DNA of 64,000 nucleotides from the NCBI GenBank assembly GCA_017457155.1, contig JAFTHZ010000025.1:31426-95425 (forward strand), read 5' to 3'. Below the pieces are notes generated by a model. That model saw only the letters and a program-made list of their open reading frames with translations. It did no database searches and was not told the origin of the DNA. This DNA comes from Ruminococcus sp. Lineage in GTDB: Bacteria > Bacillota > Clostridia > Oscillospirales > Acutalibacteraceae. The position numbers and the translations under genes are program-made. This document shows positions 54,951-63,307 of the stretch, piece after piece (position 1 is the first letter of the stretch; every line of letters begins with the position of its first letter).

Positions 54951-56018
54951 ATGCTTGATATTAAAATTACAAAGACAACTTCCCCCAAGGAGAAGCCCCA
55001 GGACGAGTCAAAGCTGGGCTTCGGTAAGATTTTCACTGACCATATGTTTGTTATGAACTACACAGAGGGTCAGGGATGGCATGACGCAAGAATCGTACCC
55101 TATGAGAATATTTCTCTTTCTCCTGCAGCAATGGTATTCCACTATGGCCAGGAGATGTTCGAGGGCCTTAAGGCATATCGCGGTACTAACGGCGAACCCA
55201 GACTTTTCCGCCCTGATATGAACGCAAAGCGTACAAACGCTACCAATGATCGTCTGTGTATCCCTCAGCTTCCCGAGGAGGATTTCGTTGAGGCTGTGAA
55301 GGCACTGGTTAAGGTTGATCAGGATTGGATCCCCAAGGCAGCAGGCACTTCCCTGTATATCCGTCCTTTCATTATTGCAACTGACGACTTCCTGGGTGTT
55401 GCTCCCAGCAAGACTTATATGTTCATAGTTATCCTTTCACCCTCAGGAGCTTATTACTCCAGCGGTCTGGCACCTGTTGGTATCTGGATCGAGGATGACT
55501 ATGTCCGTGCTGTCCGCGGCGGTATCGGATTTGCAAAGACAGGCGGCAACTACGCTGCTTCTCTTGCAGCTCAGGTCAAGGCTCATGACGGCGGTTACAG
55601 CCAGGTTCTGTGGCTTGATGGTGTTGAGAGAAAGTACATCGAAGAAGTAGGCGCTATGAACATCTTCTTCAAGATTGACGGCAAGGTAGTTACTCCTGCT
55701 CTCTCAGGTTCCATTCTTCCCGGTATCACCCGTAATTCCGTAATCACTCTGTGCAAGAACTGGGGTTACGATGTAGAGGAGAGAAAGATCTCTGTAGATG
55801 AGCTTATTGAGGCTCAGAACACAGGCAAGCTGGAAGAAGTATTCGGTACAGGTACTGCTGCTGTTATCTCTCCTGTTGGCACACTCCGCTACAAGGATGA
55901 CGTTATGACCATCGGTGACGGTTCCATCGGTGAGCTTTCACAGAAGCTGTATGACACAGTTACAGGTATCCAGAACGGCACCGTAGAGGATGAGTTCGGT
56001 TGGGTTACTCTGGTATGA
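54951..56018 (+). CDS. ilvE: Branched-chain amino-acid aminotransferase
   Basis: This 355-residue fold-type IV PLP enzyme interconverts leucine, valine and isoleucine with their 2-oxoacids. HYGQEMFEGLKAYRG is at about residue 63 and SLYIRPFIIAT at about 140. KTGGNYAASLAAQ, with the PLP lysine, is at about 195, and YIEEVGAMNIFF at about 230. It resembles the long BCAT type. ATG54951 follows AAAAAGGAG; the upstream in-frame extension is antisense-like sequence within the fusion gene. It overlaps the ATPase gene by 4 bp. Confidence 0.95.
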   Translation: MLDIKITKTTSPKEKPQDESKLGFGKIFTDHMFVMNYTEGQGWHDARIVPYENISLSPAAMVFHYGQEMFEGLKAYRGTNGEPRLFRPDMNAKRTNATNDRLCIPQLPEEDFVEAVKALVKVDQDWIPKAAGTSLYIRPFIIATDDFLGVAPSKTYMFIVILSPSGAYYSSGLAPVGIWIEDDYVRAVRGGIGFAKTGGNYAASLAAQVKAHDGGYSQVLWLDGVERKYIEEVGAMNIFFKIDGKVVTPALSGSILPGITRNSVITLCKNWGYDVEERKISVDELIEAQNTGKLEEVFGTGTAAVISPVGTLRYKDDVMTIGDGSIGELSQKLYDTVTGIQNGTVEDEFGWVTLV

Positions 56019-56683
56019 TAAAAGATCCTAAACGAATCACAATCTTCGCAGGACACTATGGCTCAGGAAAAACAAACATAGCCGTAAACTACGCTGCTAT
56101 GATTAAGGAGCAGACCCAAAAAGCCGTGGCTCTTGCAGATCTTGACATAGTGAATCCTTACTACAGAGCAAAGGACAGCACCGATATTCTTGAGCAGAAG
56201 GGCATCAGGATGATCTCCTCACCTTTTGCAAATTCCAACGTGGACCTGCCTGCACTTCCTGCTGAGGCTTATGCGGTGATTCACGATGAGGATACATACG
56301 CTGTGTGTGATGTAGGCGGAGACGACAGAGGGGCATACGCTCTGGGCAGATACCGTGACGGTATTCTTTCTCAGGACTATGAGATGCTGATGATAGTCAA
56401 CCAGTATCGTCCTCTGACCCGAACTTTGGAGGATGTTCTCCAGATGAAGGAAGAGATAGAATCAGCCGCAGGAATTCCCTTTACAGGCATAGTGAACAAT
56501 TCAAATATAGGTCAGCTAACCACACCTGAAGATGTGGTTAGCTCCTTCGGCTTTATAGAGGAAATCGTGAGGGAGACAGGTTTGCCCTTGCGTTTTACGA
56601 CAGTATGGGATAAAATATATCCGAAGCTCGCAAGTGAGTATGAGAATATAATACCTCTGACCCTGCAGGAGAGGGTTTGGTAA
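56015..56683 (+). CDS. P-loop ATPase of the ParA/Mrp type linked to the oxidoreductase
   Basis: The 222-residue protein has a Walker A-like GHYGSGKTNIAVNYA at residue 12 and ALADLDIVNPYYRAKDS at about 40, as in ArsA/ParA/Mrp proteins. AVCDVGGDDRGAYALGRY at about 97 is the Walker B region. There are no cysteine pairs for an Fe-S cluster. Proteins of this kind are common beside 2-oxoacid:ferredoxin oxidoreductases in Clostridia, so it may help assemble or regulate that enzyme. Its ATG overlaps the ilvE stop (ATGA). Confidence 0.8.
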   Translation: MIKDPKRITIFAGHYGSGKTNIAVNYAAMIKEQTQKAVALADLDIVNPYYRAKDSTDILEQKGIRMISSPFANSNVDLPALPAEAYAVIHDEDTYAVCDVGGDDRGAYALGRYRDGILSQDYEMLMIVNQYRPLTRTLEDVLQMKEEIESAAGIPFTGIVNNSNIGQLTTPEDVVSSFGFIEEIVRETGLPLRFTTVWDKIYPKLASEYENIIPLTLQERVW

Positions 56684-56700
56684 CTAAGGAGGAAATGAAT

Positions 56701-56904
56701 ATGGCAAAGGTAACATTCAACAAGAATCTTTGTAAGGGTTGTGCGCTCTGCGTGGGTGCTTGTCCCAAGGGTATCGTTGCACTTTCTGATGAGCTTAATC
56801 AGAAGGGCTACCATCCCGCAATGGTAACAGACCAGGAGAAGTGCATCGGTTGTGCATTCTGTGCAACAATGTGTCCTGACTGTGTAATCACAGTTGAGAA
56901 GTAA
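56701..56904 (+). CDS. 2-oxoacid:ferredoxin oxidoreductase, ferredoxin (delta) subunit
   Basis: The 67-residue ferredoxin has two 4Fe-4S sites, CKGCALCVGACPKG (residues 10-23) and CIGCAFCATMCPDC (47-60). It passes electrons between soluble ferredoxin and the catalytic subunits. ATG56701 is chosen because AAGGAGG is 9 bp upstream; ATG56695 is in frame but too close. It is the first of four oxidoreductase subunits. Confidence 0.93.
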   Translation: MAKVTFNKNLCKGCALCVGACPKGIVALSDELNQKGYHPAMVTDQEKCIGCAFCATMCPDCVITVEK

Positions 56905-56919
56905 GGAGGAGAAGAGTAT

Positions 56920-57987
56920 ATGAGTGAAAAAGTATTGATGAAGGGTAACGAGGCTCTGGCTGAGGCTGCTATTATGGCAGGCTGCCGTCACTATCTCGGC
57001 TACCCCATTACACCTCAGACAGAGATCGCCGCATATATGGCAAAGCGTATGCCCAAGGTAGGCGGCACATTCCTGCAGGCAGAGAGTGAGATCGCCGCAA
57101 TCAATATGGTTATCGGTGTTTCTGCAGCAGGCAAGCGCGCAATGACATCCAGCTCCAGCCCCGGAATCTCTCTGAAGGGCGAGGGTCTTTCGTATCTTGC
57201 AGGTTGCGACCTGCCCGCATTCGTAGTAAACGTTCAGCGTGGCGGCCCCGGTCTGGGCGGTATTCAGCCTTCACAGTCTGATTACTTCCAGGCAACAAAG
57301 GGTACATCCCACGGTGACTATCATATGCTGGTACTTGCTCCCGATTCTGTTCAGGAGATGGTATCAATGACATTCAAGGGCTTTGACCTGGCAGATAAGT
57401 ACAGAATGACCGTTATGCTTCTGGCTGATGGTACAATGGGCCAGATGATGGAGCCTGTATCCCTGGATATGGGTGAGGTCAAGGAATATGACAAGCCCTG
57501 GGCAGTAACAGGTACAAAGTGTGAGCGAGAGCACAATGTTGTAAACTCCCTGTTCCTTAAGCCCGAGCAGCTTGAGGTTAAGAACTTCGAGCGCTTTGAG
57601 AAGTACAACTACATCGAGGAGAACGAGGTAATGTACGAGGAGTACCTGATGGACGATGCAGATATCTGTATTGTAGCCTTTGGTATTGCTGCCCGTGTCT
57701 CCAAGACAGCTATTGATATGGCAAGAGCAAAGGGTATCAAGGTTGGTATGATTCGTCCTATCACCCTGTGGCCCTTCCCCAAGAAGGCTCTCAGAGCTGC
57801 AGCAGACAAGGTTAAGTCCTTCATCAGCGTTGAGATGTCCATGGGTCAGATGATTGAGGATGTTCGTCTTGCTACCGAGTGTACCAAGCCCGTCCTCCTT
57901 TGCAACCGTGTCGGTGGTATGATCATGACTCCCGACGAGGTTCTCGCAAAGATTGAAGAAGCACAGAAGACAGGAGGTAACAACTAA
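56920..57987 (+). CDS. vorB: 2-oxoacid:ferredoxin oxidoreductase, alpha subunit (VorB type)
   Basis: The 355-residue subunit begins KVLMKGNEALAEAAIMAGC and continues YLGYPITPQTEIAAYMAKRMP, QAESEIAAINMVIGVSAAG and TSSSSPGISLKGEGLSYLAG. These are the pyrimidine-domain motifs of the 3-methyl-2-oxobutanoate (VOR)/2-oxoglutarate (KOR) class. It works with the next two genes to convert a 2-oxoacid, CoA and ferredoxin to acyl-CoA and CO2, or the reverse. VOR is preferred because ilvE and acyl-CoA synthetases surround it. Confidence 0.92.
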   Translation: MSEKVLMKGNEALAEAAIMAGCRHYLGYPITPQTEIAAYMAKRMPKVGGTFLQAESEIAAINMVIGVSAAGKRAMTSSSSPGISLKGEGLSYLAGCDLPAFVVNVQRGGPGLGGIQPSQSDYFQATKGTSHGDYHMLVLAPDSVQEMVSMTFKGFDLADKYRMTVMLLADGTMGQMMEPVSLDMGEVKEYDKPWAVTGTKCEREHNVVNSLFLKPEQLEVKNFERFEKYNYIEENEVMYEEYLMDDADICIVAFGIAARVSKTAIDMARAKGIKVGMIRPITLWPFPKKALRAAADKVKSFISVEMSMGQMIEDVRLATECTKPVLLCNRVGGMIMTPDEVLAKIEEAQKTGGNN

Positions 57988-58736
57988 TGGCAGTAGTATT
58001 TGAAAAGCCCAAGGCACTCACAGACGCAGTGCTCCACTATTGTCCCGGATGTACTCACGGTATCGTTCACCGTCTGGTTGCAGAGGTAATCGATGAGCTG
58101 GGTATTCAGGGCAAAACCGTAGGTATAGCTTCTGTTGGTTGCTCCGTTATGTCCTACGATTATTTTGATGTTGATATGGTTCAGGCTGCACACGGCAGAG
58201 CTCCTGCTGTTGCAACAGGTGTAAAGCGTGCCAACCCCGAGAACATCGTATTCACCTATCAGGGTGACGGTGACCTTGCTGCTATCGGTACTGCAGAGAC
58301 TGTTCACTCCGCAGCAAGAGGCGAGAACATCACCATCATCTTTGTAAACAACGCAATCTATGGTATGACAGGTGGCCAGATGGCTCCCACAACTCTTCCC
58401 GGTCAGGTCACACAGACCTCTCCCTACGGCAGAGATACCCAGACAGTAGGTTTCCCCCTGAAGGTCTGCGAGCTGCTGTCCAATGTTGACGGTGCTACAT
58501 ATCTTGAGCGTGTTGCTGTTAATAACGTAAAGAACGTAAAAGCTGCCAAGAAGGCAATCAAGAAGGCTTTCACATACCAGACCGAGGGCAAGGGCTTCTC
58601 TCTTATTGAGGTTGTATCAACCTGTCCCACAAACTGGGGTATGACTCCTCAGAATGCTCTCAAGTGGCTGGAAGAAAACATGATTCCTTATTATCCTCTG
58701 GGTGTATATAAGGATAAGTACGCAGAGGAGGCTTAA
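57987..58736 (+). CDS. 2-oxoacid:ferredoxin oxidoreductase, beta (TPP) subunit
   Basis: The 249-residue subunit binds thiamine diphosphate through GDGDLAAIGTAETVHSAARG and VNNAIYGMTGGQMAPTT (GDG...NN motif) at about residues 92-132. CPGCTHG at about 19 and GCSVM at about 51 match VOR/KOR beta subunits. It starts one base into the vorB stop and is followed by the gamma subunit after 4 bp. Confidence 0.93.
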   Translation: MAVVFEKPKALTDAVLHYCPGCTHGIVHRLVAEVIDELGIQGKTVGIASVGCSVMSYDYFDVDMVQAAHGRAPAVATGVKRANPENIVFTYQGDGDLAAIGTAETVHSAARGENITIIFVNNAIYGMTGGQMAPTTLPGQVTQTSPYGRDTQTVGFPLKVCELLSNVDGATYLERVAVNNVKNVKAAKKAIKKAFTYQTEGKGFSLIEVVSTCPTNWGMTPQNALKWLEENMIPYYPLGVYKDKYAEEA

Positions 58737-58740
58737 GACT

Positions 58741-59277
58741 ATGACAACAAATATGCTTATTGCCGGATTCGGCGGACAGGGAATCCTCTTCTCAGGAAAG
58801 TTCCTGGCTTATGAGGGCCTTCTGGAAGAAAAGTCAGTCAGCTGGCTTCCCTCCTATGGTCCTGAGATGCGTGGCGGTACTGCTAACTGCTCCGTCATCA
58901 TTTCTGACACACCCGTAGGTTCACCCATCGTATCAACACCCGATATCCTTATCGCTATGAATATGCCTTCTCTCGACAAGTACGAGAACGAGACTGTTGC
59001 AGGCGGCAAGGTGTTCGTTGACAGCGCTCTGATTGACAGAAAGCTTCAGCGTACTGATGTAGAAGCATACTACATCCCCGCAACAAAGCTTGCTAACGAT
59101 GAGGGACTCACAGGACTTGCAAATATGATTATGCTGGGCTATGTTATTGCCAAGACAGGAATTATCCCCTTTGAGAACGTAGACAGAGCACTGCTCAAGG
59201 TTGTTCCTGCTTCCAAACAGCATCTTATCGAGTCCAACAAGAAAGCTCTGGAACTGGGCTACAACTACGCAGAGTGA
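58741..59277 (+). CDS. 2-oxoacid:ferredoxin oxidoreductase, gamma subunit
   Basis: The 178-residue subunit has the gamma-family glycine motif [17 protein letters not shown] at residue 7 and [22 protein letters not shown] at about 38. It completes the four-subunit enzyme. ATG58741 is chosen because the upstream extension overlaps the beta gene. It is the last subunit; a promoter lies 8 bp after its stop. Confidence 0.93.
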   Translation: MTTNMLIAGFGGQGILFSGKFLAYEGLLEEKSVSWLPSYGPEMRGGTANCSVIISDTPVGSPIVSTPDILIAMNMPSLDKYENETVAGGKVFVDSALIDRKLQRTDVEAYYIPATKLANDEGLTGLANMIMLGYVIAKTGIIPFENVDRALLKVVPASKQHLIESNKKALELGYNYAE

Positions 59278-59284
59278 TAATGGC

Positions 59285-59314
59285 TTGAAAAGCCTGTACT
59301 GTTTGTGTTATAAT
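59285..59314 (+). promoter_or_regulatory. Promoter of the XRE-cupin and acyl-CoA synthetase genes
   Basis: TTGAAA and TATAAT are spaced by 18 bp. No terminator lies between it and the gamma subunit, so this may be an internal promoter of the same operon. Confidence 0.6.
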
Positions 59315-59356
59315 AATTAGAAAGCTTCATTATTATCATATAAAGGAGACGTTATC

Positions 59357-59908
59357 ATGACTGAACAATTAAGAGAAATCGGCACAAGACTGGAAGAACT
59401 CCGTGAGATCTGCGATATCACAGCAGAGGATATGGCAAAGCAGATGGATATGTCTGTGGAGGAGTATCGTGCATATGAGGAAGGTCAGCTTGACTATTCC
59501 TTCAGCTTCCTTTACAATGCGGCTAATATTCTCGGTGTGGAAGTCGTGGATATTATGAGCGGCGACTCACCCAAACTCTCCACCTGTGTTGTCACAAAGA
59601 AGGGCCAGGGCATCGAGGTCAGCCGTAACGACTCCTATGATTACTCTCACCTTGCGTTCACATTCCGAGGCAAGCGCGCAGAGCCTATGATTGTTACCAC
59701 AGAGCCTTCCAAGAAGACTCCCGTGATGCATGAGCATGACGGACAGGAGTTTGACTATATCCTGTCAGGTACAATGAAGTTTTACATCGGGGATATTTCC
59801 TACGAACTTTCAAAGGGCGACAGCATATACTTTGACTCGGGAAAGCCCCACTCCTTCAAAGCTATCGGCGAAAAACCCCTGAAGTTTCTTGCAATAGTTA
59901 TTAAGTAA
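59357..59908 (+). CDS. XRE-cupin transcriptional regulator
   Basis: The 183-residue protein has an N-terminal helix-turn-helix (RLEELREICDITAEDMAKQMD, then VEEYRAYEEGQ, residues 8-60). A C-terminal cupin domain (residues 100-183) has MHEHDGQEFDYILSGTMKFYIGD, then GDSIYFDSGKPHSFKA. The H-x-H-x(4)-E pattern and final His fit a metal- or ligand-binding cupin. Regulators of this kind often respond to small acids or CoA derivatives. It is immediately upstream of an acyl-CoA synthetase, its likely target. Confidence 0.9.
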   Translation: MTEQLREIGTRLEELREICDITAEDMAKQMDMSVEEYRAYEEGQLDYSFSFLYNAANILGVEVVDIMSGDSPKLSTCVVTKKGQGIEVSRNDSYDYSHLAFTFRGKRAEPMIVTTEPSKKTPVMHEHDGQEFDYILSGTMKFYIGDISYELSKGDSIYFDSGKPHSFKAIGEKPLKFLAIVIK

Positions 59909-59932
59909 CCCATACAAAAGGGAGATTAAGGA

Positions 59933-61654
59933 ATGACAATTTACGAAAAGTATATCGGCAGGGACAGAGAATCATTTACTTCTCTTGAGGACTGTCGTAA
60001 AAATTACAAAGTAACCTGGAACGACGATTTCAACTTTGCCTATGATGTAATTGACGAGCTGGGACGCACAAAGCCTGATAAGCTGGCTATGCTGTATATC
60101 TCAGCTAATGATGAGGAGAAGCGTTTTACCTTCCGTGATATGATGCTTCTTTCCAACAAAGCCGCCAATTACCTTAAGTCTCTTGGTATCAAAAAGGGAG
60201 ACAGGGTTCTTCTCATTCTTAGACGCAGCTATCTTTTCTGGGTGGTTCTGCTGGGACTGCACAAGATTGGCGCTGTTGTTGTTCAGGCTAACGATATGCT
60301 CAAGACAGGTGAGTACATATACCGCTGTAACGTAGGACGCATTAATGCTATCCTGCTGACAGGTCACGGCAAGTGTACCGAGAATTATGACGCAGGCGAG
60401 GGACAGTATGAGACAGTCCGTCTGAAGATGGTCACCGAGCACAAGGATGCAGGCGAAGGCTGGATAGATTTTGAGGCAGGTCTTGAGGCTGCATCTGACG
60501 AGTGGACAAGACCCACAGGCAGAGCTGCAACCAAGGCAACTGATCCCATGATGATGTGCTTCTCTTCAGGCACAACAGGATATCCCAAGATGATCATTCA
60601 TGACTTCTCCTATCCTCTGGGTCACATTATGACAGGCGTGTTCTGGCACAGAGTTGTTGATGGCGGAATGCACTTCACCATCTCTGATACAGGATGGATG
60701 AAGTCTGTATGGGGCAAGCTCTACGGACAGTGGTTCGGAGAGACTGCTATTATGGTCTATGACTTTGAGCGCTTTGTGGCAAAGGATATTCTTGAGAAGC
60801 TTGAGAAGTATCAGGTTACAACCTTCTGTGTTCCTCCTACCATGTACCGCTTTATCCTTCAGGAGGATGTCCGCAAGTATGACTTGTCCTCCATACAGCA
60901 TTGCTGTACAGCAGGAGAGGCGCTTCCTGCAGATGTGTTTGAGTCTTGGAAGGAACTGACAGGACTGGAGATTCACGAAGGCTTTGGTCAGAGTGAGACT
61001 CCCATCTGTGTTGGTACGCTGTACCCCTGGAGCAAGCCTGTTCCCGGTTCTATGGGCAGACCTGTTCCCGGATATGATATAAAGATTCTGGATGCAGACG
61101 GAGAGGAGTGCCGACAGGGTATCTCAGGCGAAATCTGTATCAAGGCTCCCACTATGGCTACCCGTCCCCGCGGACTTCTGTGCAGCTATAACTGGAGCAA
61201 AGAGGATACCAAGGAGAAATGGTACGGAGGCTATTATCACACAGGTGATGTAGCATATATGGATGAGGACGGTCTCTTTCACTATGTTGGTAGAAACGAC
61301 GATGTTATCAAGTCCTCAGGCTATCGTATCGGACCCTTTGAGGTTGAGTCTGTACTGCTTGAGCATCCTGCGGTTCTGGAGTGTGCGGTTACTGCATATC
61401 CCCACGAGACCAGAGGCCAGATCGTCAAGGCCAATCTGGTGCTTCGTCCCGGATATACACCTTCAGAGGAGCTCTCTGCTGAGCTGAAGGAGCACGTAAA
61501 GCAGAACACTGCTCCCTACAAGTATCCCAGAATGATTGAGTACTTTGATTCTCTGCCCAAGACTTTCTCAGGCAAGATCCGCCGAATCGAGATTCGTGAT
61601 AAGGATATGGAAAAATACAGAGCTGAGAAGCTTGCGGCTGAGAAAAACAGCTAA
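59933..61654 (+). CDS. Acyl-CoA synthetase (medium/short-chain type)
   Basis: This 573-residue AMP-forming enzyme has MMCFSSGTTGYPKMIIHDFSYP at about residue 207. GFGQSETPICVG follows at about 348, GYYHTGDVAYMDEDGLFHYVGRNDDVIKSSGYRIGP at about 435 and the final TFSGKIRRIEIR (catalytic Lys). It is closest in style to the MACS group that activates short or branched carboxylic acids. With the fusion protein it is the second acid-activating enzyme of the cluster. A terminator follows. Confidence 0.92.
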   Translation: MTIYEKYIGRDRESFTSLEDCRKNYKVTWNDDFNFAYDVIDELGRTKPDKLAMLYISANDEEKRFTFRDMMLLSNKAANYLKSLGIKKGDRVLLILRRSYLFWVVLLGLHKIGAVVVQANDMLKTGEYIYRCNVGRINAILLTGHGKCTENYDAGEGQYETVRLKMVTEHKDAGEGWIDFEAGLEAASDEWTRPTGRAATKATDPMMMCFSSGTTGYPKMIIHDFSYPLGHIMTGVFWHRVVDGGMHFTISDTGWMKSVWGKLYGQWFGETAIMVYDFERFVAKDILEKLEKYQVTTFCVPPTMYRFILQEDVRKYDLSSIQHCCTAGEALPADVFESWKELTGLEIHEGFGQSETPICVGTLYPWSKPVPGSMGRPVPGYDIKILDADGEECRQGISGEICIKAPTMATRPRGLLCSYNWSKEDTKEKWYGGYYHTGDVAYMDEDGLFHYVGRNDDVIKSSGYRIGPFEVESVLLEHPAVLECAVTAYPHETRGQIVKANLVLRPGYTPSEELSAELKEHVKQNTAPYKYPRMIEYFDSLPKTFSGKIRRIEIRDKDMEKYRAEKLAAEKNS

Positions 61655-61667
61655 TAATAGATTTTAG

Positions 61668-61698
61668 ATGAGGGTCTGTGTACAGGCCCTCATTTTGA
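61668..61698 (+). terminator. Terminator after the acyl-CoA synthetase
   Basis: ATGAGGGTCTGT and ACAGGCCCTCAT pair with one wobble around GT and are followed by four T. Confidence 0.85.
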
Positions 61699-61736
61699 AA
61701 TTAAAGATAAGTCATTCAGAAAAAATAGAGGATATT

Positions 61737-62309
61737 ATGAAGTTTTCAAAAGAAAAAATGAAGAGATGCCTTGAGTTGTTCCTTATTTTCTTCAAGATAG
61801 GAGCCTTTACATTTGGCGGTGGCATGGCAATGATACCTTTCTTTGAGAGAGAAGTGGTCGAGAAGAAAAAGTGGATCGACAAGGACGTGCTGCTGGATAT
61901 AGTTGTGGTTTCCGAGTCTACTCCCGGACCTATTGCCATCAATGCGGCAACCTTCATAGGCTACAGGACAGCAGGGATAATGGGCTCGGTGTGTGCAACC
62001 TTAGGGGTTGTGCTTCCCTCATTTATCATTATTCTTGCACTTTCATCAGTGCTGCTGTATGTCAGAGATGTTCCTGTGGTGAATTATGCTCTGAGAGGTA
62101 TACGTGCAGGAGTTCTTGCTCTGGTTGTGAAGGCGCTGTGGGGACTTTTCAAACAAAGCCCCAAGAATGCTTTTTCCTGTGTGCTGATGTTTCTGAGTTT
62201 TGTTGCGGTAGCGATCTTTGATGCAAAGGTACTGATAGTGATTATTTCAGGTGCACTTCTGGGACTTGCTTCACTTTTATTCTCGCGGAAAGCAGGTGAG
62301 AAGAAATGA
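61737..62309 (+). CDS. Chromate transporter half, ChrA family (first)
   Basis: The 190-residue protein is a single CHR domain with about six hydrophobic segments. FKIGAFTFGGGMAMIPFFE at residue 18 and SESTPGPIAINAATFIGY at about 58 are the family motifs. Short ChrA proteins work in pairs; the partner follows with a 4-bp overlap. They export chromate in some species, and the natural anion is often unknown. ATG61737 is chosen as the start after a weak GAGG. Confidence 0.9.
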   Translation: MKFSKEKMKRCLELFLIFFKIGAFTFGGGMAMIPFFEREVVEKKKWIDKDVLLDIVVVSESTPGPIAINAATFIGYRTAGIMGSVCATLGVVLPSFIIILALSSVLLYVRDVPVVNYALRGIRAGVLALVVKALWGLFKQSPKNAFSCVLMFLSFVAVAIFDAKVLIVIISGALLGLASLLFSRKAGEKK

Positions 62310-62887
62310 TCTATCTGAAACTGTTTCTGATATTTCTGAAGCTGGGTGCCTTCACTTTTGGCGGAGGTGCGGCTATGATGCCATTCCTTCAGGATGAGGT
62401 AGTGGACAGAGGATGGCTGACTGTGGAGCAGTTCGTTGATTTTGTTGCTATCAGTGAGAGTACCCCCGGTCCCTTCGCAGTGAATATTGCCACCTACGTC
62501 GGTTCACAGATGGCTGGTTTTTTCGGTGCCGTGTGTGCAACCTTTGGTCTGGTGCTTCCGTCTTTTGTCATAATTCTTGTTATTGCCAGATTCTATGCGA
62601 AGTTTAAGTCCAGCAAAATTGTGTCAGGAGCTATGGACGGACTCAAACCCGTATCCATCGGTCTTGTGGCTGCAGCGGTGGTATCTATCGGATGGGTCGT
62701 TTTCTTTCCCAACGGATTCTCCCTGTCGGTTTTTATAAGCTATAACTTTATTACATCTCTGATTATTTTTATTGGTATGACTGTGCTATGTTTCAAGAAG
62801 CTCCATCCCATATTGATAATCTGTTTCTCTGCTGTGCTGGGTATAGGGTTCGGATATCTCGAACCTTTGCTTGGAATAACAGCATGA
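62306..62887 (+). CDS. Chromate transporter half, ChrA family (second)
   Basis: The 193-residue partner of the previous gene has KLGAFTFGGGAAMMPFLQDEV at residue 10 and SESTPGPFAVNIATYVGSQ at about 51. Hydrophobic segments are similar in number. The two halves probably insert in opposite orientations, as in paired short CHR proteins. The start overlaps the previous stop, so translation is coupled. A terminator follows. Confidence 0.9.
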   Translation: MIYLKLFLIFLKLGAFTFGGGAAMMPFLQDEVVDRGWLTVEQFVDFVAISESTPGPFAVNIATYVGSQMAGFFGAVCATFGLVLPSFVIILVIARFYAKFKSSKIVSGAMDGLKPVSIGLVAAAVVSIGWVVFFPNGFSLSVFISYNFITSLIIFIGMTVLCFKKLHPILIICFSAVLGIGFGYLEPLLGITA

Positions 62888-62908
62888 TAAGTGATAATTA
62901 AAAAAATC

Positions 62909-62943
62909 GGGCCCGCATCAAAAGCAGATGCGGGTCCTTTTGC
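62909..62943. terminator. Terminator after the chromate transporter genes
   Basis: GGGCCCGCATC and GATGCGGGTCC form a stem around AAAAGCA with four T after it. A preceding A run lets it work for the convergent microprotein too. Confidence 0.88.
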
Positions 62944-62958
62944 TGTCGTCGTCAGTAT

Positions 62959-63084
62959 TTAGCAGCCACAGCCACAGCCGTTGTTGCAATCGTTGCCGTT
63001 GTTGCCACAGCAGCACCACAGAATCACGAGCAGGATGATGATCCAGCAGCAGTTTCCGCCGCCGAACATGCCGTTATTGCACAT
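62959..63084 (-). CDS. Cys/Gly/Asn-rich membrane microprotein
   Basis: The 41-residue protein has a short Gly/Asn head (MCNNGMFGGGN), one hydrophobic helix (CCWIIILLVILWCCC, residues 12-26) and a tail of Asn, Gly and Cys ending CGCGC. It has 11 Cys. AAAGGAGG lies 7 bp before ATG63084. Similar small proteins in Clostridia carry the odd name 'chorion class high-cysteine HCB protein 13'; their function is unknown. A spore-surface, metal or redox role is possible. Confidence 0.8.
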   Translation of the reverse strand: MCNNGMFGGGNCCWIIILLVILWCCCGNNGNDCNNGCGCGC

Positions 63085-63228
63085 TGTGTTTCCTCCTTTC
63101 GCGGTTACAGTACATACTATTACAGGGGGACTGATTTGGTTACTGATTTTTGTGGCAAGAGCAGTATGTATAAAGGATAATTTTTGCAAATAGATTATTA
63201 AAATTTTTAACTTATTGTGTTTTATCCG

Positions 63229-63257
63229 TTGAAATTATATATGTATAGGTGTATAAT
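63229..63257 (+). promoter_or_regulatory. Promoter of the N-terminal dockerin gene
   Basis: TTGAAA and TATAAT are spaced by 17 bp, about 50 bp before the start at 63308. Confidence 0.7.
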
Positions 63258-63307
63258 TAAATAAATATAGCATTTATTGCTAAAAAATATTAAAGGAGGA
63301 CCCCCTA

